64,000 nucleotides of DNA from PALSA-894 sp963734185 (lineage in GTDB: Bacteria > Pseudomonadota > Alphaproteobacteria > Rhizobiales > Xanthobacteraceae). Below are positions 61,754 through 64,000 of this stretch, one piece after another. The stretch is taken from assembly GCA_963734185.1 (NCBI GenBank), contig CAVTGA010000002.1:372001-436000 (forward strand), read 5' to 3'. The translations under genes were made by a program, and so were the position numbers. Within the stretch, counting starts at the first letter, position 1, and every line of letters starts with the position of its first letter. The notes under the pieces were generated by a model, which had not been told where the DNA came from, made no database searches, and saw only the letters and a program-made list of their open reading frames with translations.

Positions 61754-63127
61754 ATGAGCCGCCTTGCCGCCGCGCCTGCGCCCGCCCGCTACGATATCGA
61801 GGAGTTGCTGACCGACATCGGCGACGTTCCGGTCGTGACCGACACGCAGTCCGTGCGGCGGCGCTCGCGCGACTATTTCTGGTACAGTCCGGTGCTCAAC
61901 GCCCAGCTCCACGGCAAGTCGGCTGACGTGGTCGTCGTCCCGCGCGGCGAGGACGACGTGATCCGCGTGGCGGCGGCGTGCTGGAGGCATCGCATCCCGA
62001 TCACGGCGCGCGGCGCCGGAACCGGCAATTACGGCCAGGCGGTTCCGCTTGCCGGCGGCGTGCTGCTCGATCTGTCGGGCATGACGGCGATCGAATGGCA
62101 GCGGCCGGGCGTGATCCGCTGCGAGCCGGGCCTGAAGATGAACGATCTCGACGCGGCGACCCGGCCGAACGGCTGGGAGCTGCGCATGCACCCCTCGACC
62201 AAGCGCATGGCCACCATCGGCGGCTTCGTCGGCGGCGGTTCGGGCGGCATCGGCTCGGTCAATTACGGCGGCCTGCGCGAGCCCGGCAACATCCTCGCCG
62301 CGCGCATCGTCACGCTCGAGGAGAAGCCGCGCACCATCGAATTGCGCACCGACGCGGCGCAGAAGGTCAACCGCGCCTACGGCACCACCGGCATCATCAC
62401 GGCGCTGGAGATGCCGCTCGCGCCGGCCTGGCCCTGGGTCGACGTGATCGTGACGTTCGAGGACTTCTTCGACGCCATGCAGTTCGGCTACGACGTGGCG
62501 CTTGCCGACGGCGTGGTGAAGAAGCTGATCACGCCGATGATCTGGCCGATCCCGCAGCACTTCAATGCGGTGCGCGCGCATTGCCCCGACGGGCAGCACG
62601 TGATCTTCGCCATGGTCGCCGAGCCCTCGCTCGAAAGCTTCAAGGCGATCCTGGGCGACCGCGGCGCCATCACGTTCGAGCAGCCGCATGACGATGCGCC
62701 CGGCAAGGAGCCGCTCTACGAATACACCTGGAACCACACCACGTTGCACTGGCTCAAGCACGACCGCACCATCACCTATCTGCAGTGCCTGTTCCCGCAC
62801 GACCGCCTGATCGAGTCGGTCAGGGAAATGTGGGCGATGTTCCCCGACGAGGTGCTGCCGCACACCGAGTTCATCCGCTTCGCCGGCAAGGTGACCTGCT
62901 CGGCACTGCCGATCGTGCGCTACACCACGGCCGAGCGGCTGAACGAGATCATCGCGCTGCACGAGCAGCACGGCGTGTTCATCGCCAATCCGCACGTCTA
63001 CACGCTCGAGGACGGCACCCGCCACAAGAGCACCGGCGCCGACCAGCTCGGCTTCAAGGCCGAGGTCGATCCCTGCGGGCTGCTCAATCCCGGCAAGATG
63101 CGGACCTACGTGCCGGTGGCGAACTAG
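61754..63127 (+). CDS. FAD-linked oxidase (GlcD/BBE-like)
   Basis: A 457-residue flavoprotein of the vanillyl-alcohol oxidase/GlcD superfamily. The FAD-binding PCMH domain shows ITARGAGTGNYGQAVPLAGG, HPSTKRMATIGGFVGGGSGG and YGTTGIITALEMPLAP. The C-terminal cap ends with DPCGLLNPGKM. It oxidises a hydroxy acid or alcohol. It is divergent from the transporter operon and followed after six bases by a quinone-reductase-like gene, suggesting a redox pair. Confidence 0.88.
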   Translation: MSRLAAAPAPARYDIEELLTDIGDVPVVTDTQSVRRRSRDYFWYSPVLNAQLHGKSADVVVVPRGEDDVIRVAAACWRHRIPITARGAGTGNYGQAVPLAGGVLLDLSGMTAIEWQRPGVIRCEPGLKMNDLDAATRPNGWELRMHPSTKRMATIGGFVGGGSGGIGSVNYGGLREPGNILAARIVTLEEKPRTIELRTDAAQKVNRAYGTTGIITALEMPLAPAWPWVDVIVTFEDFFDAMQFGYDVALADGVVKKLITPMIWPIPQHFNAVRAHCPDGQHVIFAMVAEPSLESFKAILGDRGAITFEQPHDDAPGKEPLYEYTWNHTTLHWLKHDRTITYLQCLFPHDRLIESVREMWAMFPDEVLPHTEFIRFAGKVTCSALPIVRYTTAERLNEIIALHEQHGVFIANPHVYTLEDGTRHKSTGADQLGFKAEVDPCGLLNPGKMRTYVPVAN

Positions 63128-63133
63128 CGCCGC

Positions 63134-63718
63134 ATGAACGTCCTCTACGTCTACTGCCACCCGCTGCCGGAAAGCTTCCACGCCGCGATCCGCGACCAGG
63201 CGCTCGAAGGGCTGAAGGAAGCCGGCCATACGATCGACCTGTGCGACCTGTACGGGGAGAAGTTCGATCCCGTGATGTGGCCCGAGGAGCGGCGCGACTA
63301 TCACGATCTGGCCAAGAACCAATCGCACGTCGACGGCTACGTCCGGCGCCTGCGCGCCGCGGACGCGCTGGTGATGCAGTTTCCGGTGTGGTCGTTCGGC
63401 CCGCCGGCGATGCTGAAGGGCTGGATGGACCGCCTGCTGATGCCCGGCGTCGCCTTCGACCTGTCGGACCCCAATGCGGCGATTCCGCTGCTCACCAACC
63501 TGAAGCGCATCGCCGGCATCACCACCTACGGCCGCCCCTGGTGGAACGCGCTGTTCGTCGGCGACCCGCCGAAGCGGATCATGACGCGCTACATGCCGCG
63601 CTTCACTGACGGCGCGGCGCAAGTCGACTATTATCCGCTCTATCACATGAACGTCGCGACCGACGTGACGCGCAAGGCTTTCATCGCCAAGATACGCGAC
63701 GCCATGACGCGCTTTTGA
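63134..63718 (+). CDS. Flavodoxin-like NAD(P)H:quinone oxidoreductase (KefF/DT-diaphorase type)
   Basis: A 194-residue flavoprotein with the NQO fold. MNVLYVYCHPLPESFHAAIR is the phosphate-binding start, VMQFPVWSFGPPAMLKGWMD the FMN loop, and TTYGRPWWNALFVGDPPKR the second flavin segment. It is cytoplasmic and uses FMN or FAD. Six bases separate it from the oxidase stop, and a creatininase-family gene starts 13 bases later. Confidence 0.9.
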   Translation: MNVLYVYCHPLPESFHAAIRDQALEGLKEAGHTIDLCDLYGEKFDPVMWPEERRDYHDLAKNQSHVDGYVRRLRAADALVMQFPVWSFGPPAMLKGWMDRLLMPGVAFDLSDPNAAIPLLTNLKRIAGITTYGRPWWNALFVGDPPKRIMTRYMPRFTDGAAQVDYYPLYHMNVATDVTRKAFIAKIRDAMTRF

Positions 63719-63730
63719 TCGGAGGCTTGG

Positions 63731-64000
63731 TTGCGCAAGGTCCGTTGGAGCGAGCTGACCACCGAGGAGTTCGCCGGACTCGATCCGGAGAAGACCATCG
63801 CGGTGCTGCCGATCGGCGCGATCGAGCAGCACGGGCCGCATCTTGCGGTCTCGACCGACACCACGATCGGGCAAGGCATGGTCGATGCCGTGATCGCGCG
63901 GCTGCCGGACGACCTGTCCGTGCTGTTCCTGCCGCTGCAGGCGGTCGGCAAGTCGAACGAGCACCTGCGCTCGCCCGGCACCATCACGTACTCGGCCGAG
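63731..64000 (+). CDS. Creatininase-family amidohydrolase, 3'-truncated by window edge
   Basis: The first 90 residues of a creatininase-family protein. It begins with TTG 63731, five bases after a perfect GGAGG. The metal-site motif AIEQHGPHLAVSTDTTIG (Glu, His, Asp) is present, followed by GKSNEHLRSPGTITYSAE. The family hydrolyses cyclic amides such as creatinine or formamide-type intermediates, which supports a cyclic-amide theme for this end of the window. The gene continues beyond 64000. Confidence 0.9.
   Translation, partial: MRKVRWSELTTEEFAGLDPEKTIAVLPIGAIEQHGPHLAVSTDTTIGQGMVDAVIARLPDDLSVLFLPLQAVGKSNEHLRSPGTITYSAE

Noticed and set aside
61577..63964. A 795-residue minus-strand open frame opposite the FAD oxidase and quinone reductase genes
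   Set aside because: Spans two well-supported plus-strand genes and has shadow-like composition.

Overview
This is a GC-rich window with dense ATGA/TGATG gene overlaps, Tat and Sec exported proteins, Bug/TTT-type binding proteins and alphaproteobacterial palindromic intergenic repeats. It looks like a chromosomal segment of a Hyphomicrobiales bacterium (Bradyrhizobium/Rhodopseudomonas/Pseudolabrys neighbourhood). The taxon is inferred from gene content, not from a marker gene. I saw no rRNA, tRNA or CRISPR array.

Layout. (1) 1-5.2 kb: 3' part of an ABC-F ATPase, an IS110-family insertion sequence with a long non-coding flank, and an IlvD/Edd dehydratase. (2) 5.3-7.7 kb: a tungstate-type ABC transporter (tupB, tupC, tupA) whose binding protein carries an in-frame palindromic repeat. 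(3) 8.0-18.7 kb: a Tad/Flp pilus machine (tadG-like, two tadE-like, cpaB, cpaC, small lipoprotein, cpaE, cpaF, tadB, tadC, tadD) without a visible pilin or prepilin peptidase. (4) 18.9-25.2 kb: a sulfur/redox operon with an isoquinoline-oxidoreductase-type molybdoenzyme pair, a cytochrome c, the flavocytochrome c sulfide dehydrogenase flavin subunit and soxX-soxY-soxZ-soxA. soxB and soxCD are not in the window. (5) 25.2-29.7 kb: a rearranged block in which a LysR/TTT segment lies between two copies of the soxA-end/luciferase-like monooxygenase junction. (6) 29.9-38.0 kb: a GNAT protein, then a leftward peptide ABC transporter operon ending in an M20 peptidase, with many apparent frameshifts. 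(7) 38.2-43.1 kb: an endonuclease Q-UvrD helicase fusion, then a Fic protein with phased operator-like repeats. The Fic gene is flanked by a second, diverged copy of the helicase 3' end. (8) 43.4-64 kb: catabolic genes: FAD oxidoreductase, isochorismatase-like protein, hydantoinase/oxoprolinase A and B, PEP mutase-like protein, a Liv-type ABC transporter, amidohydrolase, CoA-transferase, Asp/Glu racemase-like protein, a TTT binding protein, an SsuABC-like transporter, FAD-linked oxidase, quinone reductase-like flavoprotein and the start of a creatininase-family gene.

How they fit together. Region 8 resembles an uptake-plus-degradation set for an organic acid, cyclic amide or N-containing compound. 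Region 4 resembles periplasmic oxidation of reduced sulfur compounds, with electrons passing to c-type cytochromes.

Three patterns stand out. Palindromic repeats occur not only between genes but inside two open reading frames. Two accessory segments (LysR/TTT and fic) are each bounded by duplicated 3' ends of the neighbouring gene. Apparent frameshifts are concentrated in 32.6-37.1 kb and 45.6-49.8 kb and nearly absent elsewhere, so operon decay and local sequence error both need to be considered. Coordinates of frameshifted genes cover the reconstructed full gene.
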